The translations under genes and the position numbers were made by a program. From the NCBI RefSeq assembly GCF_017315945.1, contig NZ_JAFLWI010000015.1, forward strand, positions 21,288-85,287: a stretch of 64,000 nucleotides of DNA, written 5' to 3'. Each line of letters opens with the position of its first letter. The first letter of the stretch is position 1. Positions 21,620-30,987 of the stretch are shown here, piece after piece. The notes below the pieces were generated by a model. The model was not told the origin of the DNA and did no database searches. It was given only the letters and a program-made list of their open reading frames with translations. The DNA is from Candidatus Enterococcus courvalinii (GTDB lineage Bacteria > Bacillota > Bacilli > Lactobacillales > Enterococcaceae).

Positions 21620-22105
21620 CTAATTAAAATTCTTTTCTAAAAAAGTATAGATTTCTTTTGGTTCCTCGCATGAGAAAAATTTTTTTAACTCTTTTTTATC
21701 AACGGAATTGATAAAGTCCATGATGTCCGCTAACATCCCTGCTTGTTCAGCGCCATTTTCATTTAAGATCATAAATAAAAAGGAAGCGTCCAAAGTGTCT
21801 GATGGACGAATCATATGATGAAATAAAATTGGATGCGTTAATTTAATCGGGACGATTCGAGTTGTTTTGACGAATTCACTCTCGGTATGGGGGATTGCGA
21901 TATCCGGCAAAGATGAATCGATGGGTGATAAGTCTAATCCCGTTGGATAATTGGCCTCTCTTTCTATTAAATTATCGAAAAAGTCTTCAGTGACTAATCC
22001 TTTTTCTACTAAATCTAGATAAATTTCCTCGAACACTTCTGTTTGAGTTTGTTTATTTGAAACATAAATTGTTTCGGGGAAAAAGAATGTAGTAGTTGTT
22101 GACAT
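21620..22105 (-). CDS. gatA: PTS EIIA, fructose/galactitol (PTS_EIIA_2) family
   Basis: 161 residues, a single EIIA type 2 domain. The phosphorylated histidine is in DIAIPHTESEFV. It accepts phosphate from HPr and gives it to EIIB. Start ATG at 22105 with GGAGGAGG just upstream. It is first in the leftward PTS operon, directly behind the regulated divergent promoter region at 22119-22255. Confidence 0.92.
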   Translation of the reverse strand: MSTTTTFFFPETIYVSNKQTQTEVFEEIYLDLVEKGLVTEDFFDNLIEREANYPTGLDLSPIDSSLPDIAIPHTESEFVKTTRIVPIKLTHPILFHHMIRPSDTLDASFLFMILNENGAEQAGMLADIMDFINSVDKKELKKFFSCEEPKEIYTFLEKNFN

Positions 22106-22118
22106 ATTTCCTCCTCCT

Positions 22119-22140
22119 TTGTTTAAAAATGTTTGAATAA
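22119..22140 (+). promoter_or_regulatory. Operator-like repeat, copy A
   Basis: TTGTTTAAAAATGTTTGAATAA, between the EIIA start and its promoter. It shares most bases with copy B at 22234-22255 and is placed as a road-block operator for a DeoR/LacR regulator. Confidence 0.5.
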
Positions 22141-22155
22141 CTCAATTACACCTAC

Positions 22156-22183
22156 AGTATAACCGCTTACATAAGAAAGTCAA
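22156..22183 (-). promoter_or_regulatory. Promoter of the gat-type PTS operon with overlapping cre
   Basis: On the minus strand TTGACT, 16 bp, TATACT. The overlapping TGTAAGCGGTTATA (22158-22171) matches the CcpA cre consensus in its first eight bases, so glucose repression is likely. Confidence 0.65.
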
Positions 22184-22198
22184 GCGTCTTTTTAAAAG

Positions 22199-22213
22199 AA
22201 AATAAACATTTTT
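22199..22213 (-). promoter_or_regulatory. Operator-like repeat, copy C (inverted)
   Basis: Minus-strand AAAAAAATGTTTATT resembles the AAATGTTT-A/T core of copies A and B, so there are three related sites in about 140 bp. Confidence 0.35.
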
Positions 22214-22233
22214 TTGCTTTTTTGTGTTGATAT

Positions 22234-22255
22234 TTGTTTGTAAATGTTTTATTAT
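22234..22255 (+). promoter_or_regulatory. Operator-like repeat, copy B
   Basis: TTGTTTGTAAATGTTTTATTAT, 22 bp before the start of DeoR 2. It is a direct repeat of copy A and probably covers the promoter or leader of the rightward lac operon. Confidence 0.5.
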
Positions 22256-22276
22256 GTCGTTGGAAAGGTGGTGCCT

Positions 22277-23062
22277 ATGTTGAAAAGTGAACGGCAACGT
22301 TCTATTTTAGAATTGTGTGAGCAGTTTGGTGTCATTACGGTGAAAATGATCCAAAAAAATTTACCAGTATCAGAAATGACGATTCGCCGTGATTTAGATG
22401 AGCTTGCCCAGCAAGGAAAAATCGAACGTGTGCATGGTGGTGCACAGAGTAAGGGATATGCCGAATCTGCGATAACGATAAAAGAACAGCCACTGACAGG
22501 GATCGAGTTATCCCATACTGAGAAAAAAGCAATCAGTATAGAAGAAAAAAAGTATATAGCCAAAAATGCTGCCAAAAAAATTTCGGCAGGGGATACGATT
22601 TTTTTAGGATCTGGGACAACAATCGAATTGATGACCCGATTTATTCAAGAAGGTCCATTACGAATTGTTACCAACAGCTTGCCAGTTTTTAATTTGTTAG
22701 AGAAAAAAGAAGATCTCGAGTTGTATTTAGTAGGTGGTTCTTTTCGAAAGAAAACAGGTGCATTTGTTGGTTCCATGGCAAACGAGACCATTCAAAAATT
22801 AAGTATTGAAAAAGCGTTTGTCGGCGTAAATGGAATTTTGGATGAGCACGTCTATACTTTCAGCATTGAGGAAGGTAAATTCCAGCAGTTAGTCTTGGAA
22901 AAAGCGCACAAAAAATATTTAGTAGGAGATGCGCATAAATTTGGTCATAGCGACTTTTATAATTTTTATTCGCTAAATGAAGTGGATGGTTTTTTTACGG
23001 ATTACACGATCCCAGAGACAATAAAAACACAATATGAACAGTATACTCAAATTTTTAATTGA
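22277..23062 (+). CDS. DeoR-family regulator 2 (LacR-like), first gene of the lac operon
   Basis: 261 residues from ATG 22277 (AAAGGTGG site; the in-frame upstream ATG has none). DeoR HTH at 5-55 with [13 protein letters not shown], then a sensor domain with [23 protein letters not shown] and [13 protein letters not shown]. Divergent from the PTS operon and 17 nt upstream of lacA. Its place at the head of the tagatose-6-phosphate genes makes it the likeliest LacR, binding the three repeats at 22119-22255. Confidence 0.9.
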   Translation: MLKSERQRSILELCEQFGVITVKMIQKNLPVSEMTIRRDLDELAQQGKIERVHGGAQSKGYAESAITIKEQPLTGIELSHTEKKAISIEEKKYIAKNAAKKISAGDTIFLGSGTTIELMTRFIQEGPLRIVTNSLPVFNLLEKKEDLELYLVGGSFRKKTGAFVGSMANETIQKLSIEKAFVGVNGILDEHVYTFSIEEGKFQQLVLEKAHKKYLVGDAHKFGHSDFYNFYSLNEVDGFFTDYTIPETIKTQYEQYTQIFN

Positions 23063-23079
23063 TTAGAGGAGGAGTAAAA

Positions 23080-23508
23080 ATGAAGATCATTATTGGATCA
23101 GATAAACAAGGAATGAAATTGAAAGAGCCGATCAAAGAATACTTACTTAAAGAAGGTTTTGAAGTAGTTGATAAAAGTGAAACTGCTTCGACTGATTTTA
23201 TTGAGTCAACATTGGCTGTAGCAACGGAAGTTTTAGCCGAAGAAGGAAGCCTTGGGATTGCATTTGATGGCTATGGTGCAGGAAGTTTCATGACGGCGAC
23301 GAAAGTCAAAGGCATGGTAGCAGCGGAAGTATCCGATGAACGTTCAGCTTACATGACTCGAGAACATAATAACGCGCGAATGATTACGATTGGCTCAGAA
23401 ATCGTTGGTGAAGGATTAGCCAAAAATATTGTCAAAGAATTTTTAGCAGCTGGTTATGATGGTGGACGCCACCAAATCCGCGTGGATATGTTAAATAAAA
23501 TGGCTTAA
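23080..23508 (+). CDS. lacA: Galactose-6-phosphate isomerase subunit LacA
   Basis: 142 residues from ATG 23080 behind GAGGAGGAG. RpiB/LacA/LacB fold: [20 protein letters not shown] at the N-terminus and the [17 protein letters not shown] segment. With LacB it isomerises galactose-6-phosphate to tagatose-6-phosphate. It is the shorter subunit of the heteromultimer. Followed 24 nt later by lacB. Confidence 0.95.
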   Translation: MKIIIGSDKQGMKLKEPIKEYLLKEGFEVVDKSETASTDFIESTLAVATEVLAEEGSLGIAFDGYGAGSFMTATKVKGMVAAEVSDERSAYMTREHNNARMITIGSEIVGEGLAKNIVKEFLAAGYDGGRHQIRVDMLNKMA

Positions 23509-23532
23509 AAAAGAAAAGGATGGTAAGTACTC

Positions 23533-24048
23533 ATGAAAATAGCTATTGGTTGTGATCACATTGTTACGGATGTAAAAATTGCCGTTTCAGATTTTTTAAA
23601 AGAAAAAGGACACGAAGTCATTGATATGGGAACCTATGATTTTACACGGACACATTACCCGATTTATGGCAAAAAAGTTGGTGAGGCAGTTGTTAGTCAT
23701 GAAGCAGATTTAGGCGTGTGTATATGTGGAACTGGTGTGGGGATCAATAATGCAGTCAATAAAGTTCCAGGCGTTCGTTCCGCTTTAGTTCGAGATATGA
23801 CAAGTGCGATTTATGCGAAAGAAGAATTGAATGCGAATGTGATTGGTTTTGGCGGAAAAATTACCGGAGAATTTTTGATATGTGATATCATTGAAGCTTT
23901 TATTCAAGCAGAATACCAAGAAACACCTGAGAACAAACGCTTAATTGCAAAAATCGATCACGTTGAAAAAAATCACCCGGAACAAGCAGACGAACATTTC
24001 TTTGATGAATTTTTAGAAAAATGGGATCGTGGTGAGTATCACGATTAA
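23533..24048 (+). CDS. lacB: Galactose-6-phosphate isomerase subunit LacB
   Basis: 171 residues, the usual LacB length. RpiB-like signature [21 protein letters not shown], active-site Cys in [19 protein letters not shown], and [15 protein letters not shown]. It forms the active enzyme with LacA. ATG 23533 follows AAAGGATGG. Confidence 0.96.
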   Translation: MKIAIGCDHIVTDVKIAVSDFLKEKGHEVIDMGTYDFTRTHYPIYGKKVGEAVVSHEADLGVCICGTGVGINNAVNKVPGVRSALVRDMTSAIYAKEELNANVIGFGGKITGEFLICDIIEAFIQAEYQETPENKRLIAKIDHVEKNHPEQADEHFFDEFLEKWDRGEYHD

Positions 24049-24063
24049 TGTGGAGGTGAAAAA

Positions 24064-24996
24064 ATGATTGTCACGATCACGATGAATCCCTCGATTGATA
24101 TCTCTTATCCATTGGAACATTTTCAACTAGATACAGTCAATCGTGTCTCGAAAGTGCGAAAGACAGCTGGTGGAAAAGGATTGAATGTCACGCGAGTTTT
24201 AGAACAATTAGGCGCTGATGTCTTAGCAAGTGGTTTATTGGGTGGAGAACTAGGTGAGGCCATCCAACATGAATTGACTGACGCGAGAATCAAACACGCG
24301 TTTTCACCGATTAGTGGTAAGACGCGAAATTGTATTGCCATTTTGCATGAAGGGAAACAAACAGAAATTTTAGAACAAGGACCGGTCATCTCAGCTTCAG
24401 AAGCAGAAGACTTTTTAGTTCATTTTGAACAGTTAGTAGAAGATGCGACTATTCTGAGTTTCTCTGGAAGTTTACCAGCAGGATTACCCGTTGATTTTTA
24501 TCGTGAAATGTTGTCGATTTGTCAGCAAAAGAACAAACCAGTCGTGTTGGATTGCTCAGGGAAAGCTTTGCAAGCTGTTTTGGAAAGCGAGTCAAAACCG
24601 ACAGTGATCAAACCGAATCTGGAAGAGTTATCAGAGCTATTAGCATTGGACGTGACCAACGAGCCAATGATTTTAAAAGAAGCATTGAGTAATGAACGGT
24701 TCGCTGGAATCGAATGGATCATTGTTTCTCTGGGCGCACAAGGCGCTTTTGCCAAGCATGGAAATACTTTTTATCAGGTAAGTATTCCTAAAATCGACGT
24801 TGTGAATCCAGTTGGTTCGGGAGATGCGACCGTTGCTGGCATCACTTATGCATTACAACAGGGAAAAAATGCAGAAGAATTATTAAAAATAGCTAACGTT
24901 TTAGGGATGTTAAATGCGCAAGAAGCAGTAACTGGTCAAGTGAACTTAGTGAATTTCCCTCATTTATATAATCAAATCAAAGTCTCGAAAGTTTAA
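24064..24996 (+). CDS. lacC: Tagatose-6-phosphate kinase
   Basis: 310 residues, PfkB/ribokinase family. Phosphorylates tagatose-6-phosphate to tagatose-1,6-bisphosphate. First PfkB signature around [18 protein letters not shown], second in [17 protein letters not shown] with the catalytic Asp. FruK/LacC enzymes overlap in substrate; the position after lacAB decides for LacC. ATG 24064 after GGAGGTG. Confidence 0.94.
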   Translation: MIVTITMNPSIDISYPLEHFQLDTVNRVSKVRKTAGGKGLNVTRVLEQLGADVLASGLLGGELGEAIQHELTDARIKHAFSPISGKTRNCIAILHEGKQTEILEQGPVISASEAEDFLVHFEQLVEDATILSFSGSLPAGLPVDFYREMLSICQQKNKPVVLDCSGKALQAVLESESKPTVIKPNLEELSELLALDVTNEPMILKEALSNERFAGIEWIIVSLGAQGAFAKHGNTFYQVSIPKIDVVNPVGSGDATVAGITYALQQGKNAEELLKIANVLGMLNAQEAVTGQVNLVNFPHLYNQIKVSKV

Positions 24997-25069
24997 CTAC
25001 TTATTTTGATAAAACACAGCAGACATAAAGTGTTTGCTGATGAAACTTAACAAGGATGGTGCAAAATCA

Positions 25070-26044
25070 ATGATCGAAACTAAAGGAAAACAAGCATATA
25101 TCGCACAACTAATGGACAAACACAGAGTTATTAGTGCATTAGCCATTGACCAACGTGGTGCGTTGAAAAAAATGATTGCCAAATATCAAGAAATACCTGC
25201 AACAGATGAACAAATCGAAGACTTTAAAAAAATCGTTTCGGAAGAATTGACTCCGTATGCTTCTGCTATTTTGCTGGATCCTGAATATGGTTTGCCAGCA
25301 GCTCAAGCACGTGCAGAAAGTGCTGGGTTACTCTTGGCTTATGAAAAAACAGGCTATGATGCTTCAACTCCGGGACGATTACCAGACCTCTTAGCAGATT
25401 GGTCAGTCAAAAGGTTAAAAGAACAAGGTGCGGATGCATGTAAATTTTTATTGTATTATGACGTGGATGAAGCTGCCGAGATCAATCAACGAAAACAAGC
25501 ATTTATCGAACGAATTGGATCAGAATGTGAAGCAGAAGAATTGCCATTTTTCTTAGAATTAGTTTCTTATGATGCTGAGAACGCAGATAGTGCATCTATG
25601 GAGTATGCCAAGGTCAAACCACATAAAGTAATTGAGATGATGAAGGAATTTTCTCGTGAACGTTATCAAGTGGATGTCTTGAAAGTAGAAGTCCCAGTTA
25701 ATATGAATTACGTCGAAGGATATGCAACTGGAGAAGTCGTTTATACGCAGACAGAAGCAGCAACTTATTTCAAAGAGCAGACAGAAGCAACCTCGTTACC
25801 TTTTATCTTTTTGAGTGCAGGAGTCTCTGCTGAGTTGTTTCAAGAAACATTACGCTTTGCCAAAACAGCAGGATCAACGTTTAATGGTGTCCTATGTGGT
25901 CGAGCAACATGGGCGAATGGTGTGGAACCTTTCATTACTGAGGGGGAAGCGGCCGCACGTGAATGGTTAAAACAAACTGGTCGAGAAAATATCGAAGCAT
26001 TGAATACCGTATTAAAAGAAACAGCTACGCCAGTCTCATTATAG
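25070..26044 (+). CDS. lacD: Tagatose-1,6-bisphosphate aldolase (class I)
   Basis: 324 residues from ATG 25070, which fits the family length and has AAGGATG upstream; an in-frame ATG at 25040 has no ribosome site. Splits tagatose-1,6-bisphosphate into DHAP and glyceraldehyde-3-phosphate. Signatures are [16 protein letters not shown] near the N-terminus and the Schiff-base lysine in [12 protein letters not shown]. It completes the lacABCD set and is followed by a terminator. Confidence 0.95.
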   Translation: MIETKGKQAYIAQLMDKHRVISALAIDQRGALKKMIAKYQEIPATDEQIEDFKKIVSEELTPYASAILLDPEYGLPAAQARAESAGLLLAYEKTGYDASTPGRLPDLLADWSVKRLKEQGADACKFLLYYDVDEAAEINQRKQAFIERIGSECEAEELPFFLELVSYDAENADSASMEYAKVKPHKVIEMMKEFSRERYQVDVLKVEVPVNMNYVEGYATGEVVYTQTEAATYFKEQTEATSLPFIFLSAGVSAELFQETLRFAKTAGSTFNGVLCGRATWANGVEPFITEGEAAAREWLKQTGRENIEALNTVLKETATPVSL

Positions 26045-26082
26045 GTAGCGTTTGACAATCAAAGTATTTGTAAAATTTTATC

Positions 26083-26127
26083 AAAAAACTGTAGGGATGA
26101 CGACTGAGTGATCTGCTACAGTTTTTT
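26083..26127 (+). terminator. Intrinsic terminator after lacD
   Basis: AAAAAACTGTAG pairs with CTACAGTTTTTT across a 21-nt loop. Confidence 0.8.
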
Positions 26128-26159
26128 ATTTTTTGAAGTAACTTCTTTATGACAAAAAT

Positions 26160-26175
26160 TTCCGTTATTTCGGAA
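26160..26175 (+). promoter_or_regulatory. Palindrome upstream of the EIIBCA promoter
   Basis: TTCCG-6 nt-CGGAA, centred about 45 bp upstream of a TATACT -10 at 26210-26215. The -35 is poor. This is the position expected for an activator of the LicR/MtlR type, such as the one encoded at 28276. An AGAAACCGTTTTTA just upstream of the -10 weakly resembles cre. Confidence 0.4.
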
Positions 26176-26244
26176 TCAATTTGTCCTTAATAAAAAGAAA
26201 CCGTTTTTATATACTAAGTGAGTAGAAAGAAAGGTGGAAGAAAG

Positions 26245-28188
26245 ATGAAAAAAATTGTTGCAATCACATCTTGTCCAGTTGGAATTGCCCATACATATAT
26301 GGCTGCTGAAAATTTAGAAAAAGCTGGGAAAGAACTTGGTGTGGAAGTAAAAGTCGAAACACATGGGTCGATTGGTGTGGAGAATGAACTTACAGCAAGT
26401 GACATCAAAGAAGCAGCGGGTGTCATTATTGCTGCGGATACAAAAGTGGACAAATCACGTTTTGGTGGTAAACCACTAATCAATGTCGGCGTTCAAGATG
26501 GTATCCATCATGCGAATACATTAGTTGAAGATATCTTAACAGGAAAAGCGCCTATTTTTGAAAGCGCTCTGACAGATGTTTCTGCTGAAAACACCGGCGA
26601 AACAGAAGGATTAGGGAAAAAAGTTTATAAAAGTTTGATGAATGGTGTTTCTTATATGGTACCGTTCGTCGTGACCGGTGGGTTGTTGATTGCAATTTCA
26701 TTGACTTTAGGTGGAACAGCAACGCCAGAAGGAATCAAAATTCCAGAAGGCACAATCTGGGCGACAATGAATAGTATTGGCGGAATCGCTATGGGATTGA
26801 TGGTTCCTATTTTATCAGCGTTTATTGCTCAGAGTATCGCGGATCGTCCGGGCTTAGTCCCAGGGTTTGTTGGCGGAATGTTGGCAGCTAATGGCGCATT
26901 ATATGGAAGTGATGCAAATGCTGGTTTCTTAGGCGGAATCATCACAGGATTTTTGGCTGGATTTATTGCGTTAGGAATCAAAAAAATTCCTGTGCCAAAA
27001 GCCTTACAATCTATTATGCCGATTATCGTCATTCCGATTTTAGGTTCGTTGGCAGTTGGTTTTGTCTTCATCTATGTTATTGGTGAACCAGTTGCACTTT
27101 TATTTAATTCATTGACACAATTCTTAGCAGGTATGCAAGGTGGTAGTGAAGTTGTTTTAGCTATGATTCTTGGTGCAATGATTGCTTTTGATATGGGTGG
27201 ACCATTTAACAAGGTTGCGTTCTTATTTGGCTCAGGCTTGATTGCTGAAGGAAACTATTCAATCATGGGACCAATTGCAGTTGCGATTTGTATTCCTCCT
27301 TTAGCGTTAGGTTTAGCTTCATTGATCTTGAAAACGAAATTTACAAAAACTGAACGTGAAGCAGGAAAAGCTTCGTTAGCAATGGGGTTATTTGGTATCA
27401 CAGAAGGTGCGATTCCATTTGCTTCAACAGACCCACTACGTGTTATTCCAAGTATTGTAGTCGGCGCGATGACGGGTAGTGTAATTGCAATGCTTTCAGG
27501 TGTAACTGACCATGTTGCACATGGTGGACCAATCGTGGCTGTGTTAGGTGCAGTTGATCATGTGGCAATGTTCTTTGCGGCAGTAATTGCTGGAATCGCA
27601 GTAACTGTTTTAATGTTAAGAATTTTGAAACCAACTTTACAAGCAACACCAGTTGTTGCGACACCAAATGGCGCAATGCGCCTGGACGAAGTAGAAGGCG
27701 AAGAAATGAAAACGCCAGTTGCTTCAACAAACTTTGATTCAATCACAGAAATTATGACAGATGAAACGATTGTTTTAGACACAACTGAAACAACAAAAGA
27801 TACCGTTATTGAAGATCTGGTCCAACGTCTAGGTAAAACAGGTCACATGACAGATGCAGCTGGGTTTAAACAAGCAATCTATACTCGGGAAAATGAAAGC
27901 ACAACTGGAATTGGGATGGGTATCGCGATCCCTCATGGTAAATCAGCCTATGTTACAAAACCAACACTTGCTTTTGCGAGAAGTCAGCAAGGAATCGATT
28001 GGCAATCGCTTGATGGGGAACCGGCACATTTGATTTTCATGATCGCTGTTCCGGAAAATAGCCAAGGAGATATGCACCTAAAAATTCTCCAACGTCTTTC
28101 ACGTAAACTAATGGATGACGACTTCCGTCAAGCGCTAATGGAAGCACCAAATAAAGCGACTGTTAATCAATTATTAAGCGAAATGTAA
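26245..28188 (+). CDS. PTS fructose-family EIIBCA permease
   Basis: 647 residues from ATG 26245 (AAAGGTGG site). Domain order is EIIB (1-100, Cys10 in AITSCPVGIAHTYMAA), EIIC (about 115-470, many membrane segments, with FDMGGPFNKVAF and GAIPFASTDP), a linker, then EIIA (about 505-647, His in GMGIAIPHGKSAYV). FruA of Firmicutes is usually A-B-C; this B-C-A order is the other common layout. The substrate is a ketose or mannose-type sugar; the position after LacCD makes tagatose or fructose possible. Confidence 0.92.
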   Translation: MKKIVAITSCPVGIAHTYMAAENLEKAGKELGVEVKVETHGSIGVENELTASDIKEAAGVIIAADTKVDKSRFGGKPLINVGVQDGIHHANTLVEDILTGKAPIFESALTDVSAENTGETEGLGKKVYKSLMNGVSYMVPFVVTGGLLIAISLTLGGTATPEGIKIPEGTIWATMNSIGGIAMGLMVPILSAFIAQSIADRPGLVPGFVGGMLAANGALYGSDANAGFLGGIITGFLAGFIALGIKKIPVPKALQSIMPIIVIPILGSLAVGFVFIYVIGEPVALLFNSLTQFLAGMQGGSEVVLAMILGAMIAFDMGGPFNKVAFLFGSGLIAEGNYSIMGPIAVAICIPPLALGLASLILKTKFTKTEREAGKASLAMGLFGITEGAIPFASTDPLRVIPSIVVGAMTGSVIAMLSGVTDHVAHGGPIVAVLGAVDHVAMFFAAVIAGIAVTVLMLRILKPTLQATPVVATPNGAMRLDEVEGEEMKTPVASTNFDSITEIMTDETIVLDTTETTKDTVIEDLVQRLGKTGHMTDAAGFKQAIYTRENESTTGIGMGIAIPHGKSAYVTKPTLAFARSQQGIDWQSLDGEPAHLIFMIAVPENSQGDMHLKILQRLSRKLMDDDFRQALMEAPNKATVNQLLSEM

Positions 28189-28200
28189 CATAAGATGAAA

Positions 28201-28250
28201 AATCGACTGTGATGAGACATAATAGATGTGTTATCATAGTCGATTTTTTT
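28201..28250 (+). terminator. Intrinsic terminator between EIIBCA and its regulator
   Basis: AATCGACT pairs with AGTCGATT and an inner TGAT/ATCA extends it, with a T run. It would attenuate read-through into the regulator. Confidence 0.8.
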
Positions 28251-28275
28251 ATTCAGGAAGGAGCTCCTTTTCTTA

Positions 28276-30198
28276 ATGAATCAACGCCAGCAATCTTTAA
28301 TTTACCAATTAATAAAAAGTAATAGTTATTTAACAACCAAAGAATTAGCAACGTGCTTCCAAGTTTCTGAGCGCACGATCCATAGTGATTTAAATAAAAT
28401 CGAAGACTGGCTGAATGCACATCAGTTACCTTTGATTATTGAAAGAAAAAAGGGAACAGGTATTTTACTGGTTGGCTTACCTCATGAAAAAGATCAAGTC
28501 AAACGTCTGTTGAACGAAAATGATGAAACTGAGTTGGAAAGAAGTCAGTTACGCCAATTATTGATTTTTCATTTGCTAGTTGCAAAAGATGGTCTAAGTC
28601 TTGAAGAATTAGCGGAAAAGTTATTCGTTGGTCGCCGTACAATTAGAAAAGAATTAACAGATTTGCAAAGTTTTTTCCAACAGCATCATTTGTCCTTAGT
28701 GTCAAAAACTAAACTAGGTACATTTATCACGGGGGACGAGCAAGAAAAAAGACAATTACTGGTAAAAAACTTGCGTAATATGCAAAAGACAGATCCACAA
28801 AGTCCATCCTTAAAGGAATTTTTTGCGAAGGATACACTAAAAGTAATCCAACACACGTTGCGGGATGTTTTCTATGAAAATCAGTTAGAGGAACCCGCAG
28901 GCTTGTCTACGGTTGAGATCCATATTTACTTTATGTTGGAACGCATGAAGCAACTGCAAAAAGTCAAATTGAGTGAAGATGAAAATGAAGCAGTCAATCA
29001 TACGCAAGCGCAAAAAATCAGTAGCCAAGTCTTAGCCAAGCTAGCAAACGTGTATCCCATTGAATTTTCACCGGATGAAATCAACTATTTAGCGTTAAGA
29101 ATTGCTAATTTATTTTCTAAGTCGCAGTCTGCTGCACGTTTTCAAGGTGAAGCAGATGAACTAGCCATTCATTTAATTGATCAAGTGGAACAATTTTTAG
29201 ATTATTCATTGAAAGAAGATCAACTTTTAGCACAAAATTTGAGTTCTCACTTATCTTCTACTTATTTTCGGTTGAATTATGGATTAACGATTTCCAATCC
29301 TTTAACGAAAAATGTTTTTAGCACGTATACGCAATTATTTTTAGTTCTTCAATTGATTTTGGAAGATTATTTTGATAAAGAACCTTTTTATGTGCCACAA
29401 GATGAGATTGCTTATTTGACGATCCATTTCCAAGCGGCAATTGAGCGTCACCAACATCAAAAAAGTCGGAGATATCAAACGATTTTAGTTAGTGAATATT
29501 CAAAAGCAATGGCAACTTTTCTTGAGGCAAGGCTGGATCGTGAACTTCCTGAATTGACGATTCTGGATTTAATTGAATATAGTCCTGAGCTGAAGCTTGA
29601 AGAATTTCCACCGGTTGATTTTATTTTGACAACATTACCTTTTCAACATGAAAGCATTCCGGTAATTGAAATCTCACCGATGATTACGGAAACCGATTTA
29701 TCGAGATTAGCAAAATATATGTTAGAACATGTACCAAACAAACGAACAAAAACATTTGATTTGGCAAGCTTTACGAATCCGTTTTTGATTTTCTCGCATT
29801 TGGATCTGACAGATCCAACAGAAATCTTGTCCTTTATGGGAAATGTTCTAGTTGAAAATCAATATGTTTACCCGGAATTCATTGAATCTGTTTTAGAACG
29901 TGATCGGCATTCAAGTACAAGGGTTGCTTCGCTGGTAACACTTCCTCATGGCAATCCATTTTATGTCAAGCATTCAACGATTTCAATTGCGACGATGAAG
30001 CAGCCCATTACTTGGCACGGGGAACAGATTTGTGTTGTTCTGCTGTTGGCAGTCAAGAAAAATGATTTGAAACATCCAGAATTCAAAAAATTATTCTCTG
30101 TCATCCATTATTTGGAAAAACAACCTGAACGTATGAATCAACTATTGCAAACAGATCATCCGTTAGAAATCTTAACACTGTTGTCTAGTTATGAGTAA
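28276..30198 (+). CDS. PRD-containing PTS-controlled transcription activator (LicR/MtlR type)
   Basis: 640 residues. Two N-terminal helix-turn-helix regions (about 5-60 with LTTKELATCFQVSERTIHSD, and about 90-145 with LSLEELAEKLFVGRRTIRK), two PRD domains (about 190-400), an EIIB-like segment (about 405-490) and an EIIA-like domain (about 500-640, with LVTLPHGNPFYVKH). The DNA-binding start points to a promoter activator, not an RNA-binding antiterminator. Phosphorylation by HPr and by the cognate PTS should set its activity. It probably controls the preceding EIIBCA gene. ATG 28276 follows AAGGAG. Confidence 0.88.
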   Translation: MNQRQQSLIYQLIKSNSYLTTKELATCFQVSERTIHSDLNKIEDWLNAHQLPLIIERKKGTGILLVGLPHEKDQVKRLLNENDETELERSQLRQLLIFHLLVAKDGLSLEELAEKLFVGRRTIRKELTDLQSFFQQHHLSLVSKTKLGTFITGDEQEKRQLLVKNLRNMQKTDPQSPSLKEFFAKDTLKVIQHTLRDVFYENQLEEPAGLSTVEIHIYFMLERMKQLQKVKLSEDENEAVNHTQAQKISSQVLAKLANVYPIEFSPDEINYLALRIANLFSKSQSAARFQGEADELAIHLIDQVEQFLDYSLKEDQLLAQNLSSHLSSTYFRLNYGLTISNPLTKNVFSTYTQLFLVLQLILEDYFDKEPFYVPQDEIAYLTIHFQAAIERHQHQKSRRYQTILVSEYSKAMATFLEARLDRELPELTILDLIEYSPELKLEEFPPVDFILTTLPFQHESIPVIEISPMITETDLSRLAKYMLEHVPNKRTKTFDLASFTNPFLIFSHLDLTDPTEILSFMGNVLVENQYVYPEFIESVLERDRHSSTRVASLVTLPHGNPFYVKHSTISIATMKQPITWHGEQICVVLLLAVKKNDLKHPEFKKLFSVIHYLEKQPERMNQLLQTDHPLEILTLLSSYE

Positions 30199-30612
30199 AA
30201 GGTAAGCAAAGTTAAGAATGATTGAACATATTTTTTGAAATAGTAGATGTTTTTTTATCGTTGGATTTGTTTCATCTGTTTCTTTTAGAAATATTCTGCT
30301 ACTTCATTGACAAAATATTTGTATTATAAAAGAAGTATGGTATCATTAAGTTAGTTCGAATTATTAGATTTTCTTAAGGTAACACTGCCCGTTAGTGAAG
30401 TTTCAGGCAGTGTTACTTTTTTTGTTTATTTATGAAATAAAGTTAGTTAAAATGTTATTATAAGAATAACGATGTGTTTTTTTAGTAAAGAGTTCTTTTC
30501 TTAGTTACGGCAATCATTTTAACAAAAGGAATATGTTAAAACAGTCAAAACAGAGCTGGATGTTATTGTATCCATAAATAAGAAATAAATTTGGAAAAGT
30601 TAAGGAATATGG
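30199..30612. other. Intergenic region without a protein gene; possible short RNA
   Basis: 414 bp. No convincing ORF. It holds a strong terminator hairpin at 30379-30423 about 180 nt after the regulator stop, preceded by a possible promoter (TTGTAT 30319-30324, 16 bp, TATCAT 30341-30346). The stretch 30424-30612 is AT-rich with no clear element. Confidence 0.5.
30379..30423 (+). terminator. Strong intrinsic terminator
   Basis: Perfect 11-bp stem GTAACACTGCC/GGCAGTGTTAC, 16-nt loop, seven T. It ends either the PRD-regulator mRNA or a short RNA starting near 30352. Confidence 0.9.
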
Positions 30613-30846
30613 GTGAATAGAATGAACCATTTAGTTGACGGGATGTTTGAAATCTTATTTTTTGAATCAAACAGTCGAAATAAACTTCATTTATTTAAGT
30701 ATTTGGTCATGCAAGAACAAAAAATTTCATTAAAAGATATAGCAAAACAATTTAGTATTTTCACAGATATGGAAGAAATGGTGGTTGGCAATCACACAAT
30801 TGCACCATTAGATAAAAATGGAATTGGTTATTTAGTTGTGAAATAA
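30613..30846 (+). CDS. Small hypothetical protein, possible remnant of a regulator
   Basis: 77 residues from GTG 30613, 6 nt after an AAGGA site (ATG 30622 is 15 nt away). I do not recognise it. Residues about 22-45 (LFKYLVMQEQKISLKDIAKQF) look like the first HTH of Mga/PRD-type regulators, after which the similarity ends. It may be the N-terminal stub of a decayed regulator or a real small protein. A terminator follows at 30868. Confidence 0.5.
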   Translation: MNRMNHLVDGMFEILFFESNSRNKLHLFKYLVMQEQKISLKDIAKQFSIFTDMEEMVVGNHTIAPLDKNGIGYLVVK

Positions 30847-30867
30847 TTAATTGAATAAATGCTTAGA

Positions 30868-30912
30868 AAGCCACACACTCTTTTGTGAAAAGGAATGTGT
30901 GGCTTCTTTTTT
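30868..30912 (+). terminator. Intrinsic terminator
   Basis: AAGCCACACA pairs with TGTGTGGCTT across an 18-nt loop, then CTTTTTT. Confidence 0.85.
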
Positions 30913-30987
30913 GAGTGACAGGATTCTGTTGCAAACGCATGAGCTGTGATAAACTAGGGTGGAGTAGAAAAATGGAGGAATGAGTAA

